DNA from: Thozetella sp. PMI_491
Taxonomy: Eukaryota > Ascomycota > Sordariomycetes > Chaetosphaeriales > Chaetosphaeriaceae
DNA length: 64,000 nucleotides
Direction of reading: 5' to 3'
NCBI GenBank assembly: GCA_021432635.1
Contig: MU270049.1
Coordinates: 188,347-252,346, forward strand
The notes under the pieces are model-generated. The model did not search any database. It was not told the DNA's origin and saw only the letters and a list, made by a program, of their open reading frames with translations. Position 1 is the first letter of the stretch; each line of letters starts with the position of its first letter. The position numbers and the translations under genes were made by a program. Of this stretch, positions 24,401-36,392 are shown in pieces.

Positions 24401-27400
24401 TGGCTATCTTACCGGGCACCGTCAAGCATTGCCGGGTTGGTGGAAGCAGCCTTGCTCCCGCGTACGGGCCTGCCAAGGCAAAGCGGTCGCTCGTCTTACC
24501 CTATTTGCATTTACCCGTGCGTTTCTCCCAAAGCTGTCGCTATATAAAGGTTACCCTGCCTCACCGGTGGTTCTTCTGTGTTTCTTTGGCTCCTCGACTG
24601 GGCCCATGTAACACAGCCTCAGCAGTCAGCGGTGTAATTGCGCGCCTGTTGACTGGTAGGGATATGCGCAGCGATAGGTGGAGCCGAGTCTCGCCGCGAC
24701 GAAGCTAGGTACGTAGGGATGGTACAACACATCGAAGTATCACCACTTGTGGTGGAGTGGACGGTGGTAGGGGAGATCGGCGTTAGTAGGCAGCACCTCG
24801 CCGGAGAACCTCCCGGACCTTGTTATGGAGCCGGAGCCAGCGGGCCGTCTCCTCCAGCTCCGATGATCATAATCTTGTAAGTACTTCAGTATAACTGTAG
24901 GCTAGGCTATGGTTTCAGCTTCACCCTCGTACAAAATGGTTGCTTGTATGGCACGATGGTAATTGGCCGATGCCTTTCGTAGTCTGTCAGGGATCCATGG
25001 CTCTCGAAACATATCAGCAAGAGGCCCTCGTGGACAATGTAGACCTCGGTCCGCATCCACCGGGACAAGGTAGCCAAGACGCATTGCGAGAAGAATATGG
25101 TACGAAAAAAACCAACTATGGTGCGGATTTATGGCGTATTGCGAAACTGCTTCAGAACCGCGGGTTTCGAGTGATTGCCTAGATGCTATCGGCAACTATC
25201 GTAGCTTATGCACCCTTTCATCCTACCTGAACCGAGTATCCTCGATCGCCCCGCGTCCACGCTTCGACTGTCAACGGTGCTGTGTACTGGTGCTTTCCGT
25301 ACACAGTCTGCCTTCCGTCCCACTCAGGAATGCTGCCGTCCTAGATAACCTAATAATGGCCCGGAGACACGGATCTCAGGGGTCTCACTGCTTTTCATGC
25401 CGCAGACAGATGCCCTTCGGCAACCAAGACTATTGGGCTCACATACAACGGCGTTTGTATATAGCCATGTCAGAATCGCCACATGTCCTCTGCGGCAGGA
25501 GATGGTTGTCTTGTTCCATCCCACGGCTCAGTATGGCCGATGGTCCCAACTGCCATCTTGAACCTCATTTCATCCTGGTATAAGTTGAGTGAAGAAAGCT
25601 AGTTGCTCTCAACTCTCAGAAGGCATTACCCGCGCGGGAAGTGGACTGGGGGAGTTGCTTCTTGGTTCTCCGTTAGCTCTATACCATAACAGCTGGAGTA
25701 AATACCTACCGGAAAACTCAGGCTCCCCTTGCTTTCCCGCGTACCGTCGAGACGAACGCATCTCAGACCTGCCCGAACGACGACCAGCTAGATGGGGGAA
25801 CGGGGCTGGAAGAAAAGGGGAGGGCTGGGCTGGAGCAACTGGCTTCTCGGTTGCTGCTTGGAGACGCGAGGGATGCCACGGATGAGCCACGGCAACACTT
25901 GTCCATCGTTCTCGCTCCTTCTGACTGACCGGCCAGCCACCTCGGATGCCATGGGCCTTTTGTCGGTATTCATCTAGCTTCATATTCGATCGCCTCCCGT
26001 TTCAAGATAGGCGCCTGCTCTCCAGCGCGGACGGGCCGAATACTGCATCGCAGAAGGGTCTGTGGGACGCGCAAGACCCTTCATCGCGAACCACTCAACG
26101 CGACGAAGACACATAACAGCATGTCGACCCTAGCTAATGATCGCCAAGAGCGGCTACCACACCGCAGCTTTCTCGGGTTCGAGATAAGTTGCGAGGCTCG
26201 TCACGCGAGCACCTCGTTCACCGACCCAATCCTAGCGCCAGGTCCCCGTTTCTGCATCCCTTGGATCGTAGCCAAGGTGCCGTTTAAAACCAGGCCGGGG
26301 GGGACCGGAACGGTCGAACAAGTCCTGACGCGGCCCATAGGGCAGATCGATACCGCCTGGATCGACTTAGCGGCCGGAGCCCTGGGAGGGGCCACTCGGC
26401 AGTCGTGCCGAACGGGGTTGGATCGAGGCAAGCGACCGATATATCGTGGCATCAAATCGCGCATGCCTAGCCGATTCGAGGGCCAAGGGTATCTACATGT
26501 CTATATGGGGAAATCCGAGGAACTTGCGGAGGCTGAAGGGGGTTATCAAGTCGGGGTCCCAAGGACGTGCAACAAAGGCCTCATGCAATGGATGCGGGCT
26601 GTCAAAATGCCTCAAGTTCGCAGCCCTGTCGTAGGATTCGACAGTACGACTTCAGGCGGCTCTTCTCTACGGTTGTTTCCGGCGCCTAGTCGGCGTCTAG
26701 ACGCATTGGGCAGCGGGAACAACAGACGAGGACCTATATCCTGCTACGGGGCCGCGATGCCATTGGCCGTGGGCTATTTGATAGCCACGTCCCAATCAGG
26801 GTGCTGTCGGGCATGCAAGGCTGGGGGCAGAAGGTTCTTGCCTTTGATTGTTCGGTAGGTCGCCCCGGGCCTGGATCGGGGATTCACGGAGGGAAATATT
26901 ACCCGCATGACCCTTTGACCTCCGTGGTGGCTCCCGCGAGTGGATAAGCGCATTGGAAGCTGACCGGGGGCGGTTGGCGGTGCCCGGCTTCCGTGTGGAC
27001 CACCAGCTCCCCGACGTCCCGTGCAGTTGGTCCTCATCTCGTCCATTGTCCAAATTGCATACACTGGGGGGGCCCCGGCGGAGATGCGTCACGCCACACC
27101 CGGAGTCGTCATTGGCGTTCCTTAGGCTCCAAGCAGGGCGAACTCTGGGGCTCGATCAAGCTGTGGGATTCCTTTCAGCTCTTCAATGATGCAACGGCGG
27201 GGGCCAATAGCGCGCGAGCCCAGCGAGACAAGCGAAGGCTTGTGAACACCGCCACGCCAAAAGAACGGGCCGGGAGACGGGTGCAAGCCCAGGGCATGCT
27301 TATTGGCGTATGTATCGGGAACTCTTGGCACCGGTCCCTGCCCCCCCCTCTTCTTTCCCCTAGAGCAAACGGGCTTTCCTAGTAGGCGATGATCTCTAGG

Positions 27401-27695
27401 CACACGTGATGTAGTGTATGCTTCACATCCGCTCCCGCTCCTGAGATGCACTCCCGTCTCGTTTCCAACCGACCTGTGACGACCTCCATGGCTCACATGC
27501 CCGTTCGCCCCCTCCCCCGCTTCCTCGTAGAGTGACTTCTCGGAAGGAAGATATACGTATTCGCATCTTGACGTTGCACGCTGCAGAAAAGGCCGCAATC
27601 TCGACTCGGTACCTGTCTCTCGTTCGCGTCGCGAGACCACTCACAAGTCTCTGGGCGACGCCCTCCCCCCCCCTTCGCCCCCCTTCCCCCAGGGG

Positions 27696-27704
27696 GATAT
27701 ATAG
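27696..27704 (+). promoter_or_regulatory. TATA-like element close to the Zn2Cys6 gene start
   Basis: GATATATAG lies only about 28 nt before the ATG at 27732. If this element is used, transcription would start near or past that ATG, which favours the in-frame ATG at 27828. Confidence 0.4.
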
Positions 27705-27731
27705 ACGCGCGTTCGTCCTAGGCACCCAGAC

Positions 27732-29656
27732 ATGGCGTCCAGCACTTCAAGCTCTGAGCCATTCAAGAACCCGGGTCAACCCCCGACCTCTCGACTGCCT
27801 GCTGCCGGCAAGTCGACTAGCTCCAGCATGGACTACACCGGCGGGTTGCCACTGCTCCCGCTAGATGGCGACCAAGGCCCGCTGCCGCAGGACGCGGCGT
27901 TCGACTATGCGGCGTTCCTAGGTCTCCCAGAGCAGGAGGTCGACTACGACTACCTTGGCGACGAGGCCACGTCAACGACGGCGTCTTCCCACACCCTGAC
28001 TGCCACCCACTCCCCAGACCAAGCTGCACTGTCGCTCCATCAGACCCCATCGCCGCCCGTTGCGAGGGGAGGCGAGCTGGGGCACCCGAAGCAGAGGCTC
28101 GAGCGGAGGGGCCACACAAAGAGCCGGTGAGCTGTCTCGCTGCCCCGTACCCCGTCCCCGCTCCCCGGAGGAACGAGAAAGAAACCAGGTTTGCTAACGG
28201 CGCTGCGCCGACTAGACGGGGATGCTTCAACTGCAAAAGACGGAGGATTAAGGTTAGCCATATATAGCTCCTCTTATCTTCCCACAACCGCTTCGGCGGG
28301 ACGAGAGCGAGAACGCACGACTGACCCCTCGAGCCAGTGCCAAGAGACACGGCCGGCGTGCGGCCACTGCGTCAAGACGGGGCTGAAGTGCGAATACCCC
28401 ACAATGCCTCAAGTAATCCATCAGGTAAGTAGTCGTCGTCGCAGATGTCTCCGAGGCAATGCCGAGGCAATGCAAGGTTTCGGAGCGCTGATTTGGTGTA
28501 CCTGCAGCCTCAGCATCAAATCCCACTCTTCAGCCTACAAGACATGCGTTTCTTCCAGCACTTCCTCTTCCAATGCTATCCGACACATCCAGTAGGGGCC
28601 GAAAACATCTGGACACATGAGATACCATGTCTATCAGAAAAGGTAACCGCAGCTAGCACTCGCCCATTTCTTCCTGCTGCGCGTGGCCACGTGCGAGTGG
28701 TCGTGACTTGAGCGCTGACGCCAGCCTCCAGTATGAATACCTGATGCACGCCATCCTCGGCCTCGCCGCCTCAGAGCTCATCACGGAGGACCCCAACGAT
28801 CAGAGCCTACTTCCGGCTGCTATGGCGCACCGGGTCAAGGCCATCAAGGCCATCAAGAGGGCGATCGCAGGGGCGCCAAAAGCCGACACCTTCGAGGAGG
28901 GCAACGCGCTGATGGCGACGTGCTTCGCCCTCACGTTCCAGTCCGTGCTGCTCGACGACGGTATGGTTGAATACATGACCTTTATCCGGGGCATCGTTAT
29001 CGTCAGCATCCAGATGTACTTCAAAGGGGCCAAATTTCTCTTTGGCAACTTCCTGGGCGACGCCGAAAACGAGACTCTGGAACCTTACATGAGCCAGGCG
29101 CCGCTCATCGACACGAGCTGGACGGATGCGGCAGTGCTGTCCATACGTGGCCTAGAGACGTTGTGCAAGCACGAGGTGGAGAAGGGCTACCACCAGGCGC
29201 TCCTGGGCATCGCGGAGCAACTCTACGTGTCATCATGGGGAGGTGAGTACTTCTACGGCCTGCTTTGGCGCCGGCCCACCCGTTTCCTAAGGACGTCTTG
29301 CTTACCCCGTCGCGACAGCATACCTCGGCATCACAAAACACTACGGCTGGTGGATGATGCTCCCGCACGATCAGTTCCAGCATCTCATCGATCCAGGCAA
29401 CCAGGTGTGCGTCCTACTGGCGACGCATTGGATAGCGCTCAAGCAGATCATGGCCACCATCACCGAGTTGCAGAGCAAGGCTAGGGCAAAACAACCCGAC
29501 CCGCACAAGGACCGCGGCGTGGAGATGGGCATCATCCGCTGGCTCAAGTACCTCAACCGCATGGTGGATATCGAGCATCTGCCTTACAATCAGTGGCCGC
29601 TGTGGGTAGAGGCACAGCTGGACCGCGACCGAAGCTTCTTTGGGAAAACGAGGTAG
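27732..29656 (+). CDS. Zn2Cys6 transcription factor (possibly Upc2-like)
   Basis: Six exons: join(27732..28126,28216..28252,28338..28424,28508..28642,28732..29242,29319..29656), 500 aa. After a Pro/Ser/Thr-rich, acidic N-terminus comes a binuclear zinc cluster with perfect spacing: C135, C138, C145, C152, C155, C162. Introns fall just before it and inside it (between K144 and C145). The rest is a helical regulatory region beginning YEYLMHAILGLAASEL, as in fungal C6 factors annotated near sterol-uptake regulators; this subfamily is a moderate inference. It should act in the nucleus as a sequence-specific regulator; targets are unknown and no adjacent pathway genes point to one. The start is uncertain: ATG 27732 is the longest choice, while the in-frame ATG at 27828 suits the TATA position better. 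The acceptor at 28731 was chosen because the nearby upstream AG leads to a stop. Confidence 0.88.
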
Positions 29657-30942
29657 GCAGCCGCAAGATGAGGGCCGCAGCGGCCGGGCGTACAAGGGGA
29701 CGCGCGTCTGCGACGCCCGGGGCAGATATCATGAGCCTTGCTCCCTTGATTTTGTAGGTAGCAAATTGGGTTCACTTGACAGGCTGGCGCTTCATGGTTG
29801 GAGAGGGGGCTTGGAGCGGGGGGCATTGCGCTCCCTACCTGGACTTAATTAACGATACCACCTGCGCAAAGTCTCATGGGTGCTCTATGTCTTGCCAAGT
29901 CCCGGCCTGTCCCGTACTTGAGGACCGAGGAGGGGCTGAGGTGATGGCAGTGCCTAGGTTGGTTGCACTATCTGTGAGGCAGGCCGATAAGGCACGAATC
30001 TCAAGGCCTGAAGTCAGCGTTCCATTCCATGTGCGGCTGGCTTCAGTTCACGAGAGAGAGGAGAGCTTAGGGGTTTGAGGCCCCGAATCGGCGCCATATG
30101 GGGCCGTCTTAGGCAAGAGTCACCCCCTCGTTTACCTAAGGAGGCCAAGCCGCTGTGCTGCTCCCAGCATGCACAGGCACTATGACTTGTAGTAATGCAG
30201 TGGACGTTTGCCATTGCCAGGCTTTTGTTTGATTCGTTCGACTTGGTAGAAACCATGACGGTGACAGGCCTGCGCCACCACCGAGGCGGCGGAAGCCAAT
30301 GGGACAATAGCAACTTTATCTGGACCCGCTTTTCGTATTTCGCATCCAGCCTTTAGTGGAGCGCCTCGCAGATCCACATGGGACCTGGTGTGTGCGACAT
30401 ACTTGCCGTGGAAAGATGGAGATTGGCTCGAGATGGCCCGTACCTTCCTAGCCAAGCACTGTAGGCTTCCGACGAGGCAAAAACGGGCGCCTTAGCCAGA
30501 TGAACGGCAGCGCCGTGTTTCGGCCATGACGCGAGGGAACGGCCGGGGTGGCTATGCTGCCACGCGGAGAGAAGCTGCGGTGGGCATGAAAGTTTGACCG
30601 TATACCCCCTTTCCCCCGCTCTCATTGGCTAGGACCCGGGCCGCCGCTCTCTAGCCCGGCTCGTCGGCTCCCTGAGCAGATGCCATCTATAAAGGGCAGT
30701 TAGGAAGCATGATGGTCAGGGAACTTGGTGCGTTGTCTTTGCAGGCTACGGGATTTGTACCCTTCAGAACGACCTTTACTCGGAATCGAAAAAGAACAGC
30801 AAGAAGCAACGCATCTTGGCGTGGAGACGAAGATAGACGAAGAGACAGGAAACTATAAACCTCTGATCGTCTTACCGGCGCTCCATTTACCCACGACATC
30901 ACCCCGCAACCCCCGGAGATCGTGATACCTGCCTCACAAACG
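29657..30942. other. Intergenic region between tandem genes
   Basis: Holds the 3' UTR of the Zn2Cys6 gene and the promoter and leader of the next gene. A TATAAAG element is at 30688-30694. Nothing else recognised. Confidence 0.55.
30688..30694 (+). promoter_or_regulatory. TATA box of the gene at 30943
   Basis: TATAAAG on the + strand, about 250 nt before the start codon, in an otherwise GC-rich stretch. Confidence 0.45.
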
Positions 30943-32126
30943 ATGGCCGCGGCGCTCGCAAGGCAGCCATCACGCTTTTCCGTGGCCTCGGCCGCTCCGT
31001 CGTACCACACCATTGCGGAAGGGAGCGGTGCCTCTGATGACCTCCCCGGCTTTGACGGCGATAGCACTGTTGACGTGAACCCCCCGGACTCGGTCCTCGA
31101 CTCGCCTCCAGACTACAGCCCTGCTACGTTCTTTGCCCCAACGGTTTTCTTCCAGATCGAGACCGAAGGCAAGAAGTTCGTGTCGTTGCCCATCCCGCTT
31201 CGGCCCCATCCCATCAATGTATACTCCCTGACACCGGCCGGGACCGTCACCGGCACCAAGTTCGTCTCTCTTCGCGCCTCGCGCAGCTCCGGAAACTCGA
31301 CGCTAGTGGACGGGTCCGACCATTCGGTGGTTCGCAGTGTCACCACATACCGATTCGGCCCCGGCCGCAGTCCTTCCGTTAAGCTATTTTCTTCGCCAGT
31401 GCTCGATGGCGCGGATGACGTGCTCGAGTTGGACATGGCTGAGGGCGGTAGCGAGGCTGGTGAGGCCGACGTACCTGGGTGGGACCTCTTTGAGCTCAAA
31501 GGCCGCGGCATACTCACGCGGGCTATCGCGTTCAAGACGCGCTTGGGCACCTTTGAGTGGCGCTACGCTGGCAAGAAGGAGCGTAAGGCCGCCGGTGCCG
31601 ACAGTCTGCTGGTGCTGGACCGCATCGTGAAGGTCTCGCTAGCCCAGAACCAGGCGTCTTCGTCGGCGTCGTCGGCGTCCTCCCTCTCCCGTCCAAACGC
31701 AAAGCAGGACGAGGTCCGGACGCCCGTGGCACACTTTGTACGGAACGAGGAGTGCCGCACCGCCGGGACCTCTCGCGCGAGTGCCGGCAACGGCGGCCGG
31801 CTGATGATGGACCTCGGCCCCTGGGACGAGGCGCAAAAGACGGAGCGGGAGATGGCGATTGTGCTAGCAGTTAGCACATGCGTGAGCATGCTCAAGAAAG
31901 AGGTGGACCGGCGGCGTACGCAGCAGATGGTTCGTCCCCCCCTCCCTCTTTTTTTTCTTTTCTTTTATTTTTATTTTGGTGAATGTCGTCGGATACCAGG
32001 AGCATTTAAGCTCCTGCTCTCGAGACATGCTCTGGGGAGCTACATAAACATCCGTTCTAGAAAGTGCTAACGCTCAGCTATGAATAGGCCGTGATGGTAG
32101 CCGTGGGTAGCGGCGCGGCTGCATGA
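30943..32126 (+). CDS. Conserved fungal protein of unknown function
   Basis: Two exons, join(30943..31929,32088..32126), 341 aa. I do not recognise a named family. The N-terminal 60 residues are Ser/Ala/Asp-rich and probably disordered. From about residue 65 (PTVFFQIETEGKKFVSLP) to about 230 (FEWRYAGKKERK...LLVLDRIV) the pattern of alternating hydrophobic and charged residues with W and F suggests a beta-rich domain, vaguely like tubby/LURP-type barrels. That comparison is speculative. A Ser-rich linker and a helix with MAIVLAVSTCVSMLKKEVDRRR follow. The last exon adds only 12 codons (AVMVAVGSGAAA), reached through an intron with the rare GTTCGT donor and a good GCTAAC branch site. The start is the first ATG; a longer frame begins at a GTG and was not used. 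It is convergent with the LtrA gene, with 293 nt between stops. Confidence 0.8.
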
Positions 32127-32419
32127 TGATGCCCGCTAGGGCTAGATCAAGAACCGGACCAAAAGAGACACAGATACCAGGAGGAAAGGGATGCTTATGG
32201 TGGGACGGCACCACAAGACGAAGATTTTAACGCGGATCCGAGCTTGAAAAGGTTTGATGGCGAGGGATCCAGCTCTTTTCAAGGCTAGAATGGTAATGGC
32301 AATTTCGATATCTTTTAAAGTCTATGCACGTATACCCTAGAATTTACTTTTCATTAAAGATACATGTATCATCTTACTCAATTTCCCCAGTTTGAAAACA
32401 ACATTTGCGGCGGTAGCCC

Positions 32420-34747
32420 CTACTGCGTATCCGGAAGCACATGCTTTTCCCCCTTCGCCAGCTCGATGATATTGATCTCCCCATCGCTCTTCATGGCCGC
32501 GTCCAGCTGCCTGCGGGTGCAGCGCGCCGTGTAGCGGCACTGGTCCTTGTCTTGCATGAAGAAGCTATCGTCCCTGCACGACTTACCCCAGATCTCGAGC
32601 AGCAGAACCCACACGCTCAAGGAAGTTGTGATAGCGACCAAGTGTAGCGAGTTGAGCTCGTGCGCAGCGGGCAGCGCGAGCAAGACGATGCACACGGCCC
32701 ACCGGTTTGCGAGGCGAACCCACTTGGGCAGGCGCGTGGCTAGCGGGATTTTGTGCTCGTGTGAGAGGGAGACGAGTCCCATGCAGAAAAGAGCGATGGC
32801 CAAGCCGCTGCAGTAAAAGAAGCGCAGCCCAAGCGAGATCTCCTCCTCCGACTTGACCACCGATACCTCGGCGAGGGTGTGGATGTCGGTATCCGAGCAG
32901 TCGTGGGCAAGCACCAGACGAGACAGGGCGGCAGAGGAGAGGATAAACGACATGATGAAGATCAGATGGGCCCATTGCCAGAGCATTGCTAGGGCATGTT
33001 AGTACGAAAATCGAATCGAAGTAGAGGATAAGTGGATAAAAGGAGGGGGAGGAAGGAGACAGGGGGCAAAGAAGTGCGCAGTGGGTTACGAGTATCAAGA
33101 GTAGCTCACCAGTGTAGACCTTTCTCCGAATAGCGTGGGTGTGAATGTTGCTCCCATCGATTTCGAAGTACAGCCAGTTGAATACAAACGCCTGGACGAG
33201 GCCTAGCACAGCCTTCCCTAGGAAGGCATTCAAGCCGTAGCCGGCATTCGAATACATGACGCCAACCACCGAATAGCCAATGACGAGCGAGACGAAGGCG
33301 TTGGTGCGCTCGACCTTGTGCTCGATGTTGATGGCGGGGTAAAACTCGAAGATCCGGCCCAAGCGCCTGCTCACCTCGTTGTCATGCGAGCCGGAGTATC
33401 GGAAGAGAAAGATGGGTGCTGAGTGGCCGAACAGGTCGACGGCCAAGGCGGCGAAGGCCAGGCCGTAGGTGGCAGGAGCCTCGACCTGGGTGCTCCCGAT
33501 CCACAAGGCGCCGGCGAAGAGGATGTTGATGACCATGGAGAGCATCATGCCTCTAACCAGGGGCAAGAGGTAGCACGTGAGGGCGCAATACGCCGCCATG
33601 AAGAAGCGCGCAGTTAGGTAGAAGCCGACGAGCTGGACATATGTGTCGTGCTCCTCGCCGAACGTCTGCAGCATATTGGTCGTAAGGCTGAAACCAAGGC
33701 AAATCAGGAACACGGGTTAGCATATAGAACGCCAGCAGCAGTGAGAGCATTCCGCGTAGACGGTGGCACGTACCCAAGGAGACAGGCAATAAGAAACAGG
33801 ATCTCGACGCGCTGGAGAAAGTCGTCTGTCTCGAACCAGCTGATGAGCTGCATGACATCGGACCAGATCTTCCAGCTCATGCAGAACGTGATGACGAAGC
33901 GGATGAGCTCGTGGCCGGTGGCGCTCTCGGAGGCGTGGTCGCCATTGATGGCGATGATGCCGACTAGCAGGCCCTGGTCAGAAAGAGATGTCCCGCGCCC
34001 CGTCATACAACAGCCACCCAACTCACCATAAAGAAGATCGAAAAACAGCTCAAAGCTCATGACCTCGGCGGAGGTGCTGGACCGCCACAACAGGCCACGA
34101 TGAAAATACTGCTTGATGACGGGCTTCTTGAAGAGCTTAAGCGTTGTGCCGCCGCGCCTCTCGTTCCAGTCGAAGGAGGATCCTGAATCGATGATGCTGC
34201 TGCTCGAGCTCGCCGTTCCGCTTCCGCCGCCGCCGCCGCCGCCGTTGCCTCCAGAACCGCCGCTACCGATGGCGCCGTGGCCGTACTTCTCGTCCTCGTT
34301 CTCGTAGGTGCGCAGCCGCGCGTCGAAGCCGAAGCGAGAGAAGTTGGCGTTGAGGCTTCGGCTGTGGTCGGTCAAGCGCTCCAGCTGCGACGTGACATGG
34401 CCGAGCTCAGCGCTCACGGCCTCCCACTCGTCGACGAAGGCAGCGCCAAACTTGTTGCGGAGAGCATCGCGCCGCGCCACGTGGTGGCTCTGCGTCTTGC
34501 GCAGCGCGTCCTGGTGCTCCTCGCTGCCGTGTACCACCACCGAGACCTGCAGGCTCTCGGCCTCGGCCGGGTTAGCGACCGCCGGTGCCGCGTATTTGGA
34601 GCGCAGCGCCTCGGCCTCCTCAGGCGGCGCGACGAGGACCTTGGTCCCGTCGGGTAGCAGGAACTCGGACCGCCGGCGCCGGCTCGCCGCGCCGGGCTGA
34701 GAGCCGGGAGTGCCCGCGATGCTGGCCGACGACGTGTTAGCCGACAT
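32420..34747 (-). CDS. LtrA-family multi-pass membrane protein
   Basis: Four exons on the minus strand: join(34747..34027,33963..33774,33687..33110,32988..32420), 685 aa. The protein belongs to the low-temperature-requirement A (LtrA) family, first described in bacteria and common in fungi; its biochemical role is not established. Residues 1-230 are hydrophilic: a Ser/Arg-rich start, a coiled-coil-like stretch at about 95-150 (VSAELGHVTSQLERLTDHS) and a Gly/Ser run at about 166-185. The membrane part begins with the family signature SFELFFDLLYVGIIAING, which is formed only after the first intron is removed. Many helices follow, with HSAPIFLFRYSG and FEFYPAINIEHKVERTNAF as further conserved-looking stretches. 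Intron 1 is 63 nt with no in-frame stop. A TATATA element lies about 185 nt upstream of the ATG. Confidence 0.9.
34222..34264. repeat. GCC trinucleotide run coding for polyglycine in the LtrA gene
   Basis: Tandem CCG/GCC units on the + strand, coding for the Gly-rich linker on the minus strand. Confidence 0.7.
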
Positions 34748-36392
34748 TGCCTCCGCTACTCTGGCGCTTGAGATGTTGCGCTAGGGGGAGTGGCAGATGT
34801 GTATCTGGGTGACAGAGGTACTCGTTGCTCTGATGCAAATCAGATCGCCACCACCCTGTGCGGTTCGCTGCGCTGCCGGGCCAGACTTTTTAGCTGCGTG
34901 CGTCGGGCTAGGGGGAGGGGGCAGGGAGGTCCTATATAGGTAAACACAATTGCCAGCCTGCAGTCCTACTAGCAGGCGCGGGCGCGGGCGCGGAACTGTC
35001 TCTTATCGGCCAGCACACGGGGGAAGGGGCTCCCACAGCAGGGGACCGAGGCCTTGGTACGGTACAGTACCCTTCTGTATGCCTGAAATGCTATTGTAAA
35101 ACAACCAGTACCGACCCTAACTAAATTAGCGGTGGCGGCGCGCGGCCGGCGGCCCACCCTACGGAACCTCTGCTTACTGAGCTCCCATGCCCTGAGAGCT
35201 TGGCGGCGGGTCGGCGCTGTCTTGGCCAAAAGCTTCTACAGGCTGCTGCTGCTGCAGCTCGTCGCAGCTTGTTGCGGTTGGTTCAGGTTCCCTTACTGCC
35301 TTGCCCCGATCAAGAAACCAATCGAGTAGTATCGTATTCAGCCCGGCTGGCACGCCGCTGATCTCTGCGGTGGTGCTTCCCAAAGGCTCCAGGCGAGGCC
35401 CGACGATCATTGGAGTCCCCTACAGAAAGCTCTGCATGTGCTGTATGTACGTGCACCCCCCTTATAGGGGGCCCTTGACGCCTAGCAAACCTGGGCGAGA
35501 ACAAGCACGAAGCTTAAATTTGCTTTCAGAGAGTGGGGGGGATCCTTGTCTGGTCTGTCCGGGAGCGAGAGTACTGTAGCTCCCCCAACTCCAACACCTG
35601 ACAAAGCGGTTACCTAGTTATTACGAGCGCCCTCCTAAAAGAGAATCGCCCACGGCTGCCAAGCGCCAAGTCTCAGTCTAGGTAGGAGAGAGACACTGTG
35701 CTGACTGATGTATAGCTAAGAGAAGGCCAAAAATGACCGAGACTTGACCAAGTCTGTATTGAGAGCTCTAGGCTTTTCTATCTGTTGTTCGTCTGCGACA
35801 GGTACGAAGACCGGCCCATTCTAGAGCCATCCCCCCTCCCAACGAAACTATCTACACAAGTCTCAAGGGGGAAAGCCAATCGTCTGCTGTGGCCCTGGTA
35901 TGCGACTGATCTGGGCACCTCGTATTGCCTTGCTTCTGCAACACCGACAATGCGATAAGAACCACTGCGCTTCCCAAACCAAGCGAGAGGACAGAACGTC
36001 CTCTGAGAGGGAGTAGAGGGGTGAAGAGCAAAACAACCAAGAGTAGCTCGTCTATCCACCGGCCAGCCATGTGTATCGAAAACCTTTCCTTCCTCTGTGT
36101 AGAGCACGTGGAAGATCGCCTTCCAGGCTACCTCTATTTGGGGTATCTTGCTTGCGCCGAGGATAGGAAAAAGACACAGAGCCGGCCAGTTGCCGTTTAT
36201 GTATGACCACCGTTGTCTCCGCCAAACGCCCGCCAGACTGAGGAGAGTAAGAACCGCTTACCACCGTCCGCGCCTCCCCAAAAAGCAAATAATGTACAAC
36301 AAGAAAGCCCAGACATAAGATAAAATAATGTTGTTACACGCGCAAGACCTCGCACATCTTCCGGGGGGCCGGGGCCACTCGGCCGCCCCGTT
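34748..36392. other. Intergenic region between tandem minus-strand genes
   Basis: Contains the LtrA promoter, a GTACAGTAC copy at 35062-35070, and a C5-TTATA-G5 inverted repeat at about 35457-35471. The right end is the 3' UTR of the PFK-2/FBPase-2 gene. No gene recognised. Confidence 0.5.
34931..34940 (-). promoter_or_regulatory. TATA element of the LtrA gene
   Basis: CCTATATAGG, palindromic, about 185 nt upstream of the ATG at 34747. Confidence 0.5.

Larger units (their letters stand above)
21397..27731. other. 6.3-kb divergent intergenic region, no gene recognised
   Basis: This is the largest gap in the window, between the divergently transcribed GH128 and Zn2Cys6 genes. The GH128 promoter and leader occupy the left end, and a C-rich stretch with a TATA element lies at the right end. 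GTACTGTAC (22289-22297) and GTACAGTAC (22689-22697) occur 400 nt apart. A TATATAAAGG element on the + strand at about 24541-24550 is not followed by an evident coding frame. The longest open frames (22940-23749 and 26121-26858) show no family resemblance. Confidence 0.45.

Noticed and set aside
26121-26858. 245-codon frame starting with ATG
   Set aside because: No domain, no promoter signal and no family resemblance; a frame of this size is possible by chance in GC-rich DNA. It would be worth revisiting only if transcribed.
30922-30942. Seven-codon upstream extension of the gene at 30943
   Set aside because: It begins with GTG, not ATG; nuclear fungal genes start with ATG.
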